IMG/VR virus record: IMGVR_UViG_3300032213_001850
Location: 17,380-81,379 of that record
From: a virus
DNA: 64,000 nucleotides
Direction: 5' to 3' (one strand)
The first letter of the stretch is position 1. Every line of letters starts with the position of its first letter. The notes under the pieces are model-generated. The model ran no database searches, was not told the DNA's origin, and was given only the letters and a program-made list of their open reading frames with translations. Made by a program: the position numbers and the translations under genes. Positions 38,597-47,294 of the stretch are shown piece by piece.

Positions 38597-39331
38597 ATGC
38601 ACAAAATAGAACATAAAAAACCTTTAATAATGGCAGATTTGCCATGGTGGCCACATAATGCATATGGTATTATAGATACCGCTGCATTCTATGTTATGAA
38701 TGAAAATGATTGGACAATAAGTGGTACATGGAAAAGAAGTGAGAATTCCGATAATGCCGACGAAATGGCAGGTATTTTTATTCGTAGGGGATTACATACG
38801 GGTATTGTTTATAGAAAACCTGATATGATTATGATAAATTTTTGGTATATTGAAAACGATGAAGAAAAATATGCCGATAGAATTTTATTTTACAAAGACC
38901 AAAAGTTTTGGGATAAACCACATTTATTTACATTAAATTGGGATTCTAAAACATTTACATATGAATTATGGATTGATAATGAAATGGTTAATACCGAAAC
39001 ATTGGGTGGTAAATTGAGAGATTATGTAAATTCACCATATTTTATTGGAGCGGCAGATACAAAAGGAGAATTCAGTTGGGCCCAAGAATGTTATACGGAT
39101 TTCTTTATGGTATCTAAGAAAAAATTAGATGGTAAAACTTGCAACAATTTTAGAAGAAATATAAAAAAATATACAAAACCAAATAAATATGGGTTTAATA
39201 TAGTTGATAAAGAACCATTAGGATTATTGGCATGTTTTGATTTCCAAAACGAAACACCATATAAATTTTGGGATGTAACGGGAAATAATAATCATTTAAT
39301 GAAACATTGTAAAGCCTTAGAAATGTTATAA
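38597..39331 (+). CDS. Stand-alone LamG/concanavalin-like lectin protein
   Basis: The 244-residue product has the strand pattern of the LamG domains in the two GT7 proteins: DWTISGTWKR, then LFTLNWDSKTFTYELWIDNE, PYFIGAADTKGEF and CYTDFFMVSKKKL, ending LLACFDFQNE. There is no signal peptide, so it acts inside the cell or in the virion. It may bind the glycan under construction, or a sugar on host or virion. Confidence 0.6.
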   Translation: MHKIEHKKPLIMADLPWWPHNAYGIIDTAAFYVMNENDWTISGTWKRSENSDNADEMAGIFIRRGLHTGIVYRKPDMIMINFWYIENDEEKYADRILFYKDQKFWDKPHLFTLNWDSKTFTYELWIDNEMVNTETLGGKLRDYVNSPYFIGAADTKGEFSWAQECYTDFFMVSKKKLDGKTCNNFRRNIKKYTKPNKYGFNIVDKEPLGLLACFDFQNETPYKFWDVTGNNNHLMKHCKALEML

Positions 39332-39332
39332 T

Positions 39333-40304
39333 ATGAAAATACTAATTACAGGAGGAGCTGGTTATCTTGGTTCGGTTATAACCGGCCATATGTTAAAAGA
39401 AGGTTATAAAGTAATTGTTTTGGATAAATTAATTTTTAACCAAACATCATTACTCCAATATACTTCAAATAATAATTTTAAATTTATTCATGGTGATGTG
39501 CGTAATGAAAAATTATTAGAAAAACTTTGCAATGAAGTGGATGTAATAATTCCTCTTGCTGCAATTGTAGGATTTCCTGCATGTGCATCTGAACCTGATT
39601 TGGCAAGAGAAATTAATTTCCAACAAATAGTAAACATAGTTAAATTTACAAACGGAAAAGGTAAAAAGATTTTATATCCAAATACAAATAGTGGATATGG
39701 TTTAAGTACAGGACAATTAGAATGTACCGAAGAATCACCACTAACTCCAATATCAGTTTATGGTACTACTAAATGTGAAGCTGAAAACTTTTTAAGAACT
39801 GCAACCGATTCAATTATATTTAGATTAGCAACTGTATTTGGTGTCTCACAAAGAATGAGAACAGATTTATTAATTAATGATTTTACTTATAAAGCAATTA
39901 CCGACAAATATATTGTTGTATTTGAAAAAACATTTAAAAGAAATTTTATTCATATAGAAGATGTTGCAAATGCATTTGTGTTTATGTTAAAAAATTATGA
40001 TAAATATAAAGGTGAAGTTTTCAATGTAGGATTAAGTGATGCAAATCTTTCAAAGCAAGAATTGCTCGAAAAAATACAGACACATGTAAAAGATTTTGCA
40101 GTAGTATATGATGATTATTATGAAGACCCGGATAAACGAAATTATATTGTATCTAATGAAAAAATAGAAGCAACTGGTTGGAAACCGGAATGGAATTTAG
40201 ATAGAGGTATTGAACAATTAATAATGGCTTACCAAATGATTGTACCAAAAATGGGTGCAGAATTTAGAAATGGATTTCCTTTGGGATACGCAAATCAAAC
40301 ATAG
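39333..40304 (+). CDS. NAD-dependent nucleotide-sugar epimerase/dehydratase (extended SDR)
   Basis: It has 323 residues. The NAD-binding ITGGAGYLGS lies at the N-terminus and the catalytic pair is in the regular SVYGTTKCEAE (Tyr-x3-Lys). Asp-rich segments HGDVRN and the C-terminal GWKPEWNLDRGIEQ fit UDP-glucose 4-epimerase-like or dTDP-sugar dehydratase-like enzymes. It is followed one base later by an RmlC-type epimerase, so the two probably act in sequence on a nucleotide sugar. Confidence 0.8.
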   Translation: MKILITGGAGYLGSVITGHMLKEGYKVIVLDKLIFNQTSLLQYTSNNNFKFIHGDVRNEKLLEKLCNEVDVIIPLAAIVGFPACASEPDLAREINFQQIVNIVKFTNGKGKKILYPNTNSGYGLSTGQLECTEESPLTPISVYGTTKCEAENFLRTATDSIIFRLATVFGVSQRMRTDLLINDFTYKAITDKYIVVFEKTFKRNFIHIEDVANAFVFMLKNYDKYKGEVFNVGLSDANLSKQELLEKIQTHVKDFAVVYDDYYEDPDKRNYIVSNEKIEATGWKPEWNLDRGIEQLIMAYQMIVPKMGAEFRNGFPLGYANQT

Positions 40305-40305
40305 T

Positions 40306-40851
40306 ATGAGTAATAAATGGGATGAGTTTCAAATTACTCCATCAAAAAAATTTGGTTATGAAGTACCAACATATACTCCATCAATTTATAGAGAATATAG
40401 AGGTGAGATATTTACAACCTTTCATTCGGAGGAACATCCAGTAATGACACAAATACATTATGATAAAAGTGAGATTAGTATTCATGGTAGATTTTCAAAA
40501 TCATACAAAGGTGTATTAAGAGGATTACATTGGGATAGTAAAACGTGGAAATTAGTACAAGCTGCAGTGGGTGATATCTATTTAGTCGTTTTAGATATGA
40601 GACTAAACTCACCAACATCAGGAGAGTGGGAGTCTTTTATTATATCCGAAAGAAATAGAAATCAAGTATTAGTTCCACCAGGCTTTGCAAATGGACATTA
40701 CGCATTAACTGATTGTATGTTTCATTATAACTTATTTTACAAAGATGGTTATGTTGATGCAGATGAGCAAGGTGTAGTTAAATGGAATGACCCGGAATAT
40801 CAAATGGAATGGCCAACTACAAATCCAATACTACAAAAAAGAGATAGATAA
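40306..40851 (+). CDS. RmlC-like dTDP-4-dehydro-sugar 3,5-epimerase
   Basis: It has 181 residues from the ATG at 40306. An earlier in-frame ATG at 40240 lies inside the preceding SDR gene and is unlikely. The cupin signature RGLHWDSKTWKLVQA with the catalytic-type His, then GDIYLVVLDMR and VPPGFANGHYAL, matches RmlC enzymes that epimerise 4-keto sugars before reduction. Together with the SDR it implies that a 6-deoxy or 4-keto sugar is made for the glycosyltransferases in this locus. Confidence 0.8.
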   Translation: MSNKWDEFQITPSKKFGYEVPTYTPSIYREYRGEIFTTFHSEEHPVMTQIHYDKSEISIHGRFSKSYKGVLRGLHWDSKTWKLVQAAVGDIYLVVLDMRLNSPTSGEWESFIISERNRNQVLVPPGFANGHYALTDCMFHYNLFYKDGYVDADEQGVVKWNDPEYQMEWPTTNPILQKRDR

Positions 40852-41582
40852 TGTATGATTTAATAATAGGTTTTGGTTGTTCTTTTATGGAAGGTGGAGG
40901 ACTTGATAATCCAGAAATTCATAAAAGAATAAATAAATTAAATAAAGTGGCAGAATTGGAAGATGCTATTATTTTTAAACATAAAAATAATTTTATTGCA
41001 TATTTGGGAGAAATTTATAAATGTGAATATATCAATTTAGCAGAATCTAGATGTCCAAATGATTTGATTTTTCAAAATATATACAATTATTTTAACAATA
41101 AAAAAATTGATAAAAAAATATTAATGGTCGGCCAAATTAGTTTATTTAGTCGTTTATATCTTTATTATGAAAAAACAAAAGAATATTTAAAATTAAATAG
41201 TTTAGATTTTAATTTACCACCATTTAATAGTGAAGATAGATATAAAGAATTATATCAATATTATCAAAATTATTTATCATATGTATACAATGAAAATTTG
41301 GTATATAATAAAATTATTAGAGATATTGTAACATACACAAAATGGTTAGAATCCATTGGAATTAGTTGTATTTGGTTGTCGTATGATGGAACACCACATC
41401 AATTTTCAGAATCAAAAAATTTTATAAAATTCAACGGAGATAATTTAGGTGCATGGATTGAAAAAAATAAATTAAGATTGTGTGATATTTCTGAATTAGA
41501 AACGGGAGATTTGCATATGTCAATTGAAGGGCATGAGTTGGTAGCAAAAAAAATATATGAACATTTAAATAAAAATATATGA
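40851..41582 (+). CDS. SGNH hydrolase-like protein
   Basis: The 243-residue product has block I as GFGCSFMEGGG (Ser11) and block V DLHMSIEGHELVAKKIYEHL (Asp-x-His, then GH). In this group Cys replaces the Asp of the usual GDS. Shared 1-base and ATGA overlaps tie it to the RmlC-like gene and the E1-alpha gene. Possible sugar O-acyl esterase or acyltransferase. Confidence 0.6.
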   Translation: MYDLIIGFGCSFMEGGGLDNPEIHKRINKLNKVAELEDAIIFKHKNNFIAYLGEIYKCEYINLAESRCPNDLIFQNIYNYFNNKKIDKKILMVGQISLFSRLYLYYEKTKEYLKLNSLDFNLPPFNSEDRYKELYQYYQNYLSYVYNENLVYNKIIRDIVTYTKWLESIGISCIWLSYDGTPHQFSESKNFIKFNGDNLGAWIEKNKLRLCDISELETGDLHMSIEGHELVAKKIYEHLNKNI

Positions 41583-42217
41583 TAAAAAATTTAGAACAAT
41601 ATCCAATAGTAAGAACTGAGACCGAAATTGGTTGGACACCGGAAAAATTAATCAGATTTGAAAATAGAATAGTAGAACATTGGGAAAATGCAAAAATCAC
41701 AGGCCCTATACACTTATCAAATGGTAATGAAGAACAATTGATTGAAATATTCAAAAGAGTTTCTGAAAATGATTGGGTATTCAGTACTTGGCGTTCACAC
41801 TACCATTGGTTGTTAAAAGGAATATCGTCCGATTATGCAGAGGAACTTATTTTGCAAGGTAAATCTATTACTTTATGTGATATAGACCATAAATTCTATG
41901 CTTCTGCAATTGTAGGAGGTACTCTATCAATTGCATTGGGAGTTGCAATGGGAATTAAGCAAAAAGGAACTGACGAAAAAGTATTTGTATTCATTGGTGA
42001 TATGTCATTTGAAAGTGGTATATTTTATGAAGTTCATAAATATGCAAGAAACTTTGACTTACCAATTGTATTTGTTGTAGAAGATAATGATGTTTCAACT
42101 TATACACCAACCGAAGCAACTTGGAATACAAAAAGAGAAATCCCATCGGATGTAATTCATTATACATATAAATCAAAATTCCCACATTATGGAACTGGAA
42201 AGTGGATTGCCTTTTAA
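41579..42217 (+). CDS. Thiamine-diphosphate-dependent E1 alpha-like subunit
   Basis: It has 212 residues. It resembles the alpha subunit of pyruvate/acetoin dehydrogenase E1: FSTWRSHYHWLLKG (near 68-81), then IVGGTLSIALGVAMG, and the ThDP/Mg motif GDMSFESG ... VEDNDVS (Gly140-Asp141 to Asn170). The end YPHYGTGKW-like (FPHYGTGKW) is a natural terminus of short E1-alpha-type proteins, so it is probably complete. The matching beta-type subunit lies about 8 kb away. Expected chemistry is decarboxylation or ketol/acyl transfer on a keto acid or keto sugar. Confidence 0.75.
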   Translation: MIKNLEQYPIVRTETEIGWTPEKLIRFENRIVEHWENAKITGPIHLSNGNEEQLIEIFKRVSENDWVFSTWRSHYHWLLKGISSDYAEELILQGKSITLCDIDHKFYASAIVGGTLSIALGVAMGIKQKGTDEKVFVFIGDMSFESGIFYEVHKYARNFDLPIVFVVEDNDVSTYTPTEATWNTKREIPSDVIHYTYKSKFPHYGTGKWIAF

Positions 42218-43511
42218 GTTTTACTTTGAAAACATAGATTCTTATGGAAGAACTTTGCCAAATAATTTATCTAAAAAAGAATTAGAAGAATATAACTCTC
42301 TATGCTCTGAAGAATATAATTGGAATTCACATATAGAAAGTGGAAGAACCCAAAAATTAATTAATACATTTTATAGTTGGTTATCAGATAATAATGCAAT
42401 TGCAAAAAATATCAACGATTCAAATTTAGTATATTTGTGTGAATCATATACTCCCCCCGCATATTATAAAAATTTATTCGTAGAAAATTTAAGCACGGAA
42501 GTATATAATAAAATTAAAAACGGAGAAATTATTGTTATTTTTAGTTGGTTTAGTGAACCATTATATGATTCCGATTTTAATGAAAACATAGAAAAAATTT
42601 GTGAAGAAAATAATTTTGATGTTAATAAATTTTTTGTTTTTACTAGTGGAAATAATATAAAAAATACCTCGAAAATTAAACACATATCCGACCATTTCTT
42701 TCTAAAAAATTCAGCTGAGTTTTTAAAATATTTTTTACAAAATAAAATTTTCAAACCAAATACATTTGATTATGTTTGTGAAATTGTTAATCAAAATATA
42801 TTTCAACAAAAGAAAGAAAAACATTTTTTATGTTTAAATAGAAGTGCAGATAGACCACATAGATTTGGATTAGGAATGTTTATTGAAAAACATAATCTAT
42901 GGGATAAAGGTGAATTTACTTTTTTATTATGTGACAAGAAAAAAGAAGATGATGAACTTGTTGAAGCATTTAGTTGTGAAACATTGAAAGAATATACTGA
43001 ATATAAGGATTCTTTTTATAATAAATTACCAATGGAAATTGACACTAAATTTTTAATGAAAGGTAATGAACTTTTTAACTTTGGAACATCTAGAATTTAT
43101 TACAAACCAATATATGAAAAAACTGCAATCAATATTGTAACAGAAACCACATTTACAAAAAATAAAGTTTTTATATCAGAAAAAACATTTCATCCAATAA
43201 TTAACTTACAACCATTTATAATGTTTGCATCAAACGGACAATTACAAGAACTTCGTAATTTAGGATTTAAAACCTATGGCCATATAATTGATGAAAGTTA
43301 TGATGATGAAGAAAATAATCACATAAGATTTAAAATGGTATGTGATGAAATATTAAGATTATCAGAAATGTCTATTGATGAAATAAATAAATTATTTTTA
43401 TCCTGTAAAGATATATGTATTTATAATAGAAATCATTTATTAAGTTTTACAAAATATGATGTTTTCAAAAATAGTTTAGAAAAATTAAATAAAATTTGTT
43501 ATGGAATTTAA
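42189..43511 (+). CDS. GT-B-like glycosyltransferase, unclassified (A)
   Basis: The 440-residue product shares a signature with the 50891 gene: KHFLCLNRSADRPHRFG, then FISEKTFHPIINLQPFIMFAS and LGFKTYGHIIDESYDDEEN. The SEKxxxP(I)..PF(I) segment looks like the C-terminal donor site of GT10/GT47-type enzymes, but I cannot assign a family. It overlaps the E1-alpha gene by 29 bases, an unusually long overlap for this window. Probably transfers a sugar in this locus. Confidence 0.55.
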   Translation: MELESGLPFKFYFENIDSYGRTLPNNLSKKELEEYNSLCSEEYNWNSHIESGRTQKLINTFYSWLSDNNAIAKNINDSNLVYLCESYTPPAYYKNLFVENLSTEVYNKIKNGEIIVIFSWFSEPLYDSDFNENIEKICEENNFDVNKFFVFTSGNNIKNTSKIKHISDHFFLKNSAEFLKYFLQNKIFKPNTFDYVCEIVNQNIFQQKKEKHFLCLNRSADRPHRFGLGMFIEKHNLWDKGEFTFLLCDKKKEDDELVEAFSCETLKEYTEYKDSFYNKLPMEIDTKFLMKGNELFNFGTSRIYYKPIYEKTAINIVTETTFTKNKVFISEKTFHPIINLQPFIMFASNGQLQELRNLGFKTYGHIIDESYDDEENNHIRFKMVCDEILRLSEMSIDEINKLFLSCKDICIYNRNHLLSFTKYDVFKNSLEKLNKICYGI

Positions 43512-44502
43512 AGGAAAAAAAGTTATTATAACCGGTGCAAACGGTTTAGTTGGATTACCAACAGTTAAAAAGTGTTTAGATGAAGGTGCTGAAACAGTAT
43601 ATGCAGTAGACCTTAGAATTGGAGACAATCTTAAATTTTTACAAACAATGTATGGTGCCAATAAATTGGCATTGGTTACAACTGACCTAACATATCTTTC
43701 TCATTGTGAAAATTTATTTAAACAAGAAAAAATAGATATAGTTCTTCACATTGCAGGTGTTAAAGGTTCACCGGCTAGGTCATCAACTCAACCTGCAGAT
43801 TATTTATTCCCAATGTTGATGTTTAATACAAATATGATTAAAGCATCATTTGAAGCAAAAGTAGATTGGTTCGTGTATCTTTCATCGGTTGGAGTTTATA
43901 ACCCATCAGAGATAATGAATGAAGAAGACATTTGGTCACAAGAAGAAACTTGGGCATCAACTCCATCTCGTTTAGATTGGCATCCAGGTTGGACAAAAAG
44001 AATGGGTGAATTAACTTTAGATTCTTTAAGAGTTCAATATGGTTGGAAAAACTATACAGTTATTAGACCTTCAAACATCTATGGTGTAAATGACAACTTT
44101 GCAGAAGATGCAACTGTTATTAGTTCCAACATTTGGAAATTATTTAATGTAGAAGGTGACGACATGGTATGTTGGGGTAATGGTTCTTCTCGTAGAGACT
44201 TTGTATTTGGTGACGATGTTGCACAAGCTGCAATTGATGTAGTTAAAAAAGAAGTTAGTGATATTATTAATTTTGGATGTGCAGAAGCAGTCACTATTAA
44301 AGAAACAATTGAAACTATTGTTGAATGTTATACAGAACTTACAGGAAAAACTAAAAATATTGTTTGGGATGAAAGTAAAACAAATGGTGACCCCATCAGA
44401 TGTTTAGGTTCTAAGAAACAAAAACAATATGGTATTTTACCACAAACCACTTTAAAAGATGGTATCATGCAATCAATTAAACAATATAAGAGTAGATTAT
44501 AA
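43501..44502 (+). CDS. Extended SDR (nucleotide-sugar epimerase/reductase-like) with altered catalytic motif
   Basis: It has 333 residues. The NAD-binding motif is IITGANGLVG. Where the family has Tyr-x3-Lys, this protein reads DWHPGWTKRMGE: the conserved Lys is there, but Pro sits at the Tyr position. The rest (VIRPSNIYGVNDNF, WGNGSSRRDFVFGDDVAQA) is typical of GDP-fucose synthase and 4-epimerase-like SDRs. It may use another residue or bind without catalysis. It is coupled to the GT-B-like gene. Confidence 0.75.
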   Translation: MEFKGKKVIITGANGLVGLPTVKKCLDEGAETVYAVDLRIGDNLKFLQTMYGANKLALVTTDLTYLSHCENLFKQEKIDIVLHIAGVKGSPARSSTQPADYLFPMLMFNTNMIKASFEAKVDWFVYLSSVGVYNPSEIMNEEDIWSQEETWASTPSRLDWHPGWTKRMGELTLDSLRVQYGWKNYTVIRPSNIYGVNDNFAEDATVISSNIWKLFNVEGDDMVCWGNGSSRRDFVFGDDVAQAAIDVVKKEVSDIINFGCAEAVTIKETIETIVECYTELTGKTKNIVWDESKTNGDPIRCLGSKKQKQYGILPQTTLKDGIMQSIKQYKSRL

Positions 44503-45524
44503 TGAAACATTTAATAACTGCAGGATGTTCATTTACAAGTTTAACAAAACCAAATGTAGATTTTTCTGTTGAAATTGAAATACCCCTAAGGCATAAGAAT
44601 GTAAATATGTGGACGTGGGTTGATTGGGTTAGACATTATAATACAGAAACTCATATAGTATATAATTACGGTTGCCCTACAAATGATAATACAACTATAA
44701 CAGAAAGTGCTTTATATGGTATTAATAAATTAATTAAAGCAGGTGCAAATCCAAAAGATATTGAACTTGTAATCCAGTGGTCATGTGCAACCAGAAATTC
44801 TTTTTTTATACCAAATGGAGTTGTTGATAGAGAAAAATTACAAAGAGAACATCTTAACGATTTTGTTTCTGAAAAAAAATATAATTTTGAAAACGGATTT
44901 AAATATCTAACAGGTGGATATAATAAAACGTCCCAACCAGATGAATTGAATGATATTTCTTTTAGTTATCTTGCAAATCAATTTTCACATGAAGAAAGAA
45001 TAATTAATTGGTTAAAAAATATTATTCTAATTTCTTCATTCTGTAAAAATTTGGGAATTAAGTATAAGTTTTTTCAACTTAATAATAATATTTCATCTTT
45101 CTTTTATACATCATATAAAGAAATGAATAAAGTAGAGAAAAGAAATTCAGAACCAGGAATACCAGCATCGGAAAATTTCCTAAAAACAAAAGAAATACAA
45201 AATACTTGGGAAGATAGTATATTTTTGGATAACCCATATATAAATTATTTATTAGAGTTAGTTGATTTAAAAAACGATTTTTGGTTTTATGAAAGAGAAA
45301 ATCATCACAAATTTGGTGGTTCTTTAGAATGGACAATCGATGCATGGGAAGATGATTTAAAAAATGATAGTGAATTTTCTTTATCAAATGTAATCTATTA
45401 TGAATTAGAAGGTATGACCGAAAAAGAACAAAAAGCTTATTTTAAAAAAACAACATACGGACACCCCTCATCTTTGATGTGGAGAAAATTTTATTTAGAA
45501 GTTATAAAACCTAAATTTTTATGA
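44502..45524 (+). CDS. SGNH-like protein, paralogue pair member 1
   Basis: It has 340 residues. Block I is TAGCSFTS (Ser10), LVIQWSCATRNSFF lies in the middle, and a C-terminal TTYGHPSSLMWRKF carries the block-V-type His. It is clearly paralogous to the next gene (same segments, VIVQWSSFYRNSYF and CPLGHVSARMYKIF). The nucleophile and the His are kept, but the block V Asp is not obvious, so it could be an acyltransferase or an inactive relative. Confidence 0.5.
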   Translation: MKHLITAGCSFTSLTKPNVDFSVEIEIPLRHKNVNMWTWVDWVRHYNTETHIVYNYGCPTNDNTTITESALYGINKLIKAGANPKDIELVIQWSCATRNSFFIPNGVVDREKLQREHLNDFVSEKKYNFENGFKYLTGGYNKTSQPDELNDISFSYLANQFSHEERIINWLKNIILISSFCKNLGIKYKFFQLNNNISSFFYTSYKEMNKVEKRNSEPGIPASENFLKTKEIQNTWEDSIFLDNPYINYLLELVDLKNDFWFYERENHHKFGGSLEWTIDAWEDDLKNDSEFSLSNVIYYELEGMTEKEQKAYFKKTTYGHPSSLMWRKFYLEVIKPKFL

Positions 45525-46621
45525 AGTATTTAATTTGCAATGGTTGTTCATTTACAAGAGCTGGTAGATTGAACATAGATGTTACCGATGATAATTTTTT
45601 AACCGAAGATAATACTGCATCACATTCATCAACAAATTCAAATGAATTTTATTATTATCCACATCAAATTCAATTATTACATCCTGAAATAAAAGTTATT
45701 AATTTAGGAAATGTTACAAACGATAATCAAGTAATAGCTAGAAATATTATTTATAAAATTGAAAAACTAAAAAAAGAAGGATTTGATACGAAAGATATTT
45801 CCGTAATTGTTCAATGGTCATCCTTTTACAGAAACTCATATTTTGTATCTCCATCAAAAATAGAAGAAAATAAAAAATTAAAATTAACACAACATAGAAA
45901 AAGATGGGATGATGATTATGCACATATAAACGATTTTGCAGAAGAAAAAACTGAAGTTGGTGAAAATGGATATTATTTTTTATCTGGTAATTTTGGAATG
46001 GAACATGTTAAAAATCCTATGAAAGATTTTGCACATTTATATTTGGGACATTTGCATTCACACGAAGAACGATTATTGGTATTTTTGGAAACAATTATGA
46101 TGTTACAATTGTATTTAAAATCTAATGGTATTAAATATAAAATGTTTAATATAGCAAACAATTTTTCAGATACATATGTTTATAATTCTAATAAAGGTTC
46201 TGGATTTCCAATATTCAAACCAGAAAATTCTAAGAATAATGAAATGTATGAAATTATAAAAAATAAACATATACCAAATACTTGGAATGATAAAATGGAA
46301 TATTTTAATAATCCTTATTTAAATTATTATTGGAATATTATCGATTGGAATGATTTTTGGTTTTATGAAGAAAATGGATTACATAAATATGGTGGTGTAA
46401 CTGAGTGGGCTATTAGAAATTTTAATATAAATGACCCAATAAGAGATTTGAATTATAAAAATACTTTATTTTTAGAACAAGAATTAAAAAACGGAAAAGA
46501 ATATACGGAAGATAATTTGATAGATATTTATCAACAAGGTATGTGTCCATTAGGTCATGTATCGGCTAGAATGTATAAAATATTTGTGGATAAAATTGTA
46601 TCAAAATGGGAACTATATTAA
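45521..46621 (+). CDS. SGNH-like protein, paralogue pair member 2
   Basis: The 366-residue product has block I CNGCSFTR (Ser10), IVQWSSFYRNSYFVS in the middle and LGHVSARMY near the end, collinear with the preceding protein. Both share the SHEER and FWFYEE/FYERE segments. It overlaps the previous gene by 4 bases and the next by 16. The pair looks like a gene duplication within the locus. Confidence 0.5.
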   Translation: MKYLICNGCSFTRAGRLNIDVTDDNFLTEDNTASHSSTNSNEFYYYPHQIQLLHPEIKVINLGNVTNDNQVIARNIIYKIEKLKKEGFDTKDISVIVQWSSFYRNSYFVSPSKIEENKKLKLTQHRKRWDDDYAHINDFAEEKTEVGENGYYFLSGNFGMEHVKNPMKDFAHLYLGHLHSHEERLLVFLETIMMLQLYLKSNGIKYKMFNIANNFSDTYVYNSNKGSGFPIFKPENSKNNEMYEIIKNKHIPNTWNDKMEYFNNPYLNYYWNIIDWNDFWFYEENGLHKYGGVTEWAIRNFNINDPIRDLNYKNTLFLEQELKNGKEYTEDNLIDIYQQGMCPLGHVSARMYKIFVDKIVSKWELY

Positions 46622-47265
46622 AAGAAGAATTATTTCAAAATGGATTTGTTTCTTTTAATTTAAAAAACTTTGATGAAAATTTATATAATAAATTAAAAGT
46701 ATTTTTTCCAAAAGAAAATTTAAAACCTGAAATGTTCAATCATTTGAAGAATTCTATAATAGGAGTTGAACATGAATATCCAAATTCAGCATTAATGGGA
46801 AAACCATTTACCGAATTAGATAAAATAAAATATGATATTATACAAAAATATGAATATACATGTGACCAACTTTGGTTTTTTGATTGGCCTTATGATGTAA
46901 AAATAGAAAAAACCCCATATACTGAAATAATAAAACCATTGTTTAAATATTTTTACGATGAAGAATGTAAAGGTGCAAATTCACAAGTAACTATGTATAA
47001 TGATGGTTGTTATTTAAAAAATCATACGGACGGAAACGGTGGATATACTGGTGATAGACATTGTGCAATTTTAATATATCTTTCAACTGAATATCAAAAA
47101 GGAAAAGGTGGAGAAATGGTGTTGAGTAAAGATAAAAAGGAAGAAGTTTGGGTAGAACCAATATATGGCAATGTTGCTATATTTGATTTTACAAAACATG
47201 ATATTTGGCATAGAGTAGAAAAAGTAAAAGAATATAACAGATATTGTTTTATTAATTTTTGTTAA
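46606..47265 (+). CDS. 2-oxoglutarate/Fe(II) oxygenase (prolyl-4-hydroxylase-like)
   Basis: It has 219 residues. The HxD...H iron triad is visible as LKNHTDGNGG (His140, Asp142) and DIWHRVEKV (His202), and NRYCF (Arg212) supplies the 2-oxoglutarate-binding Arg. The double-stranded beta-helix core (CAILIYLSTEY ... GGEMVLS) is regular. Such enzymes hydroxylate proteins or small molecules. A related domain follows in the next gene. Confidence 0.78.
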   Translation: MGTILKEELFQNGFVSFNLKNFDENLYNKLKVFFPKENLKPEMFNHLKNSIIGVEHEYPNSALMGKPFTELDKIKYDIIQKYEYTCDQLWFFDWPYDVKIEKTPYTEIIKPLFKYFYDEECKGANSQVTMYNDGCYLKNHTDGNGGYTGDRHCAILIYLSTEYQKGKGGEMVLSKDKKEEVWVEPIYGNVAIFDFTKHDIWHRVEKVKEYNRYCFINFC

Positions 47266-47289
47266 TTTGAAAAAAAATCATTATATTGT
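47258..47289 (+). promoter_or_regulatory. Promoter-like TTTG-N20-TATATTGT
   Basis: TTTG at 47258-47261 is exactly 20 bases from TATATTGT at 47282-47289, in the short gap before the ATG at 47295. The second box has TTGT instead of TTTA. Start-site spacing to the ATG is short, as at the primase gene. Confidence 0.45.
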
Positions 47290-47294
47290 ATAGT

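Noticed and set aside
40240-40305. Upstream in-frame ATG as start of the RmlC-like gene
   Set aside because: It lies inside the preceding SDR gene; the ATG at 40306 follows the stop by one base and gives the expected family N-terminus.
41579-42217. Truncated or broken E1-alpha gene because of its 212-residue length
   Set aside because: The end (FPHYGTGKW) is in line with short E1-alpha-type proteins and the ThDP motif is complete, so it is probably whole.
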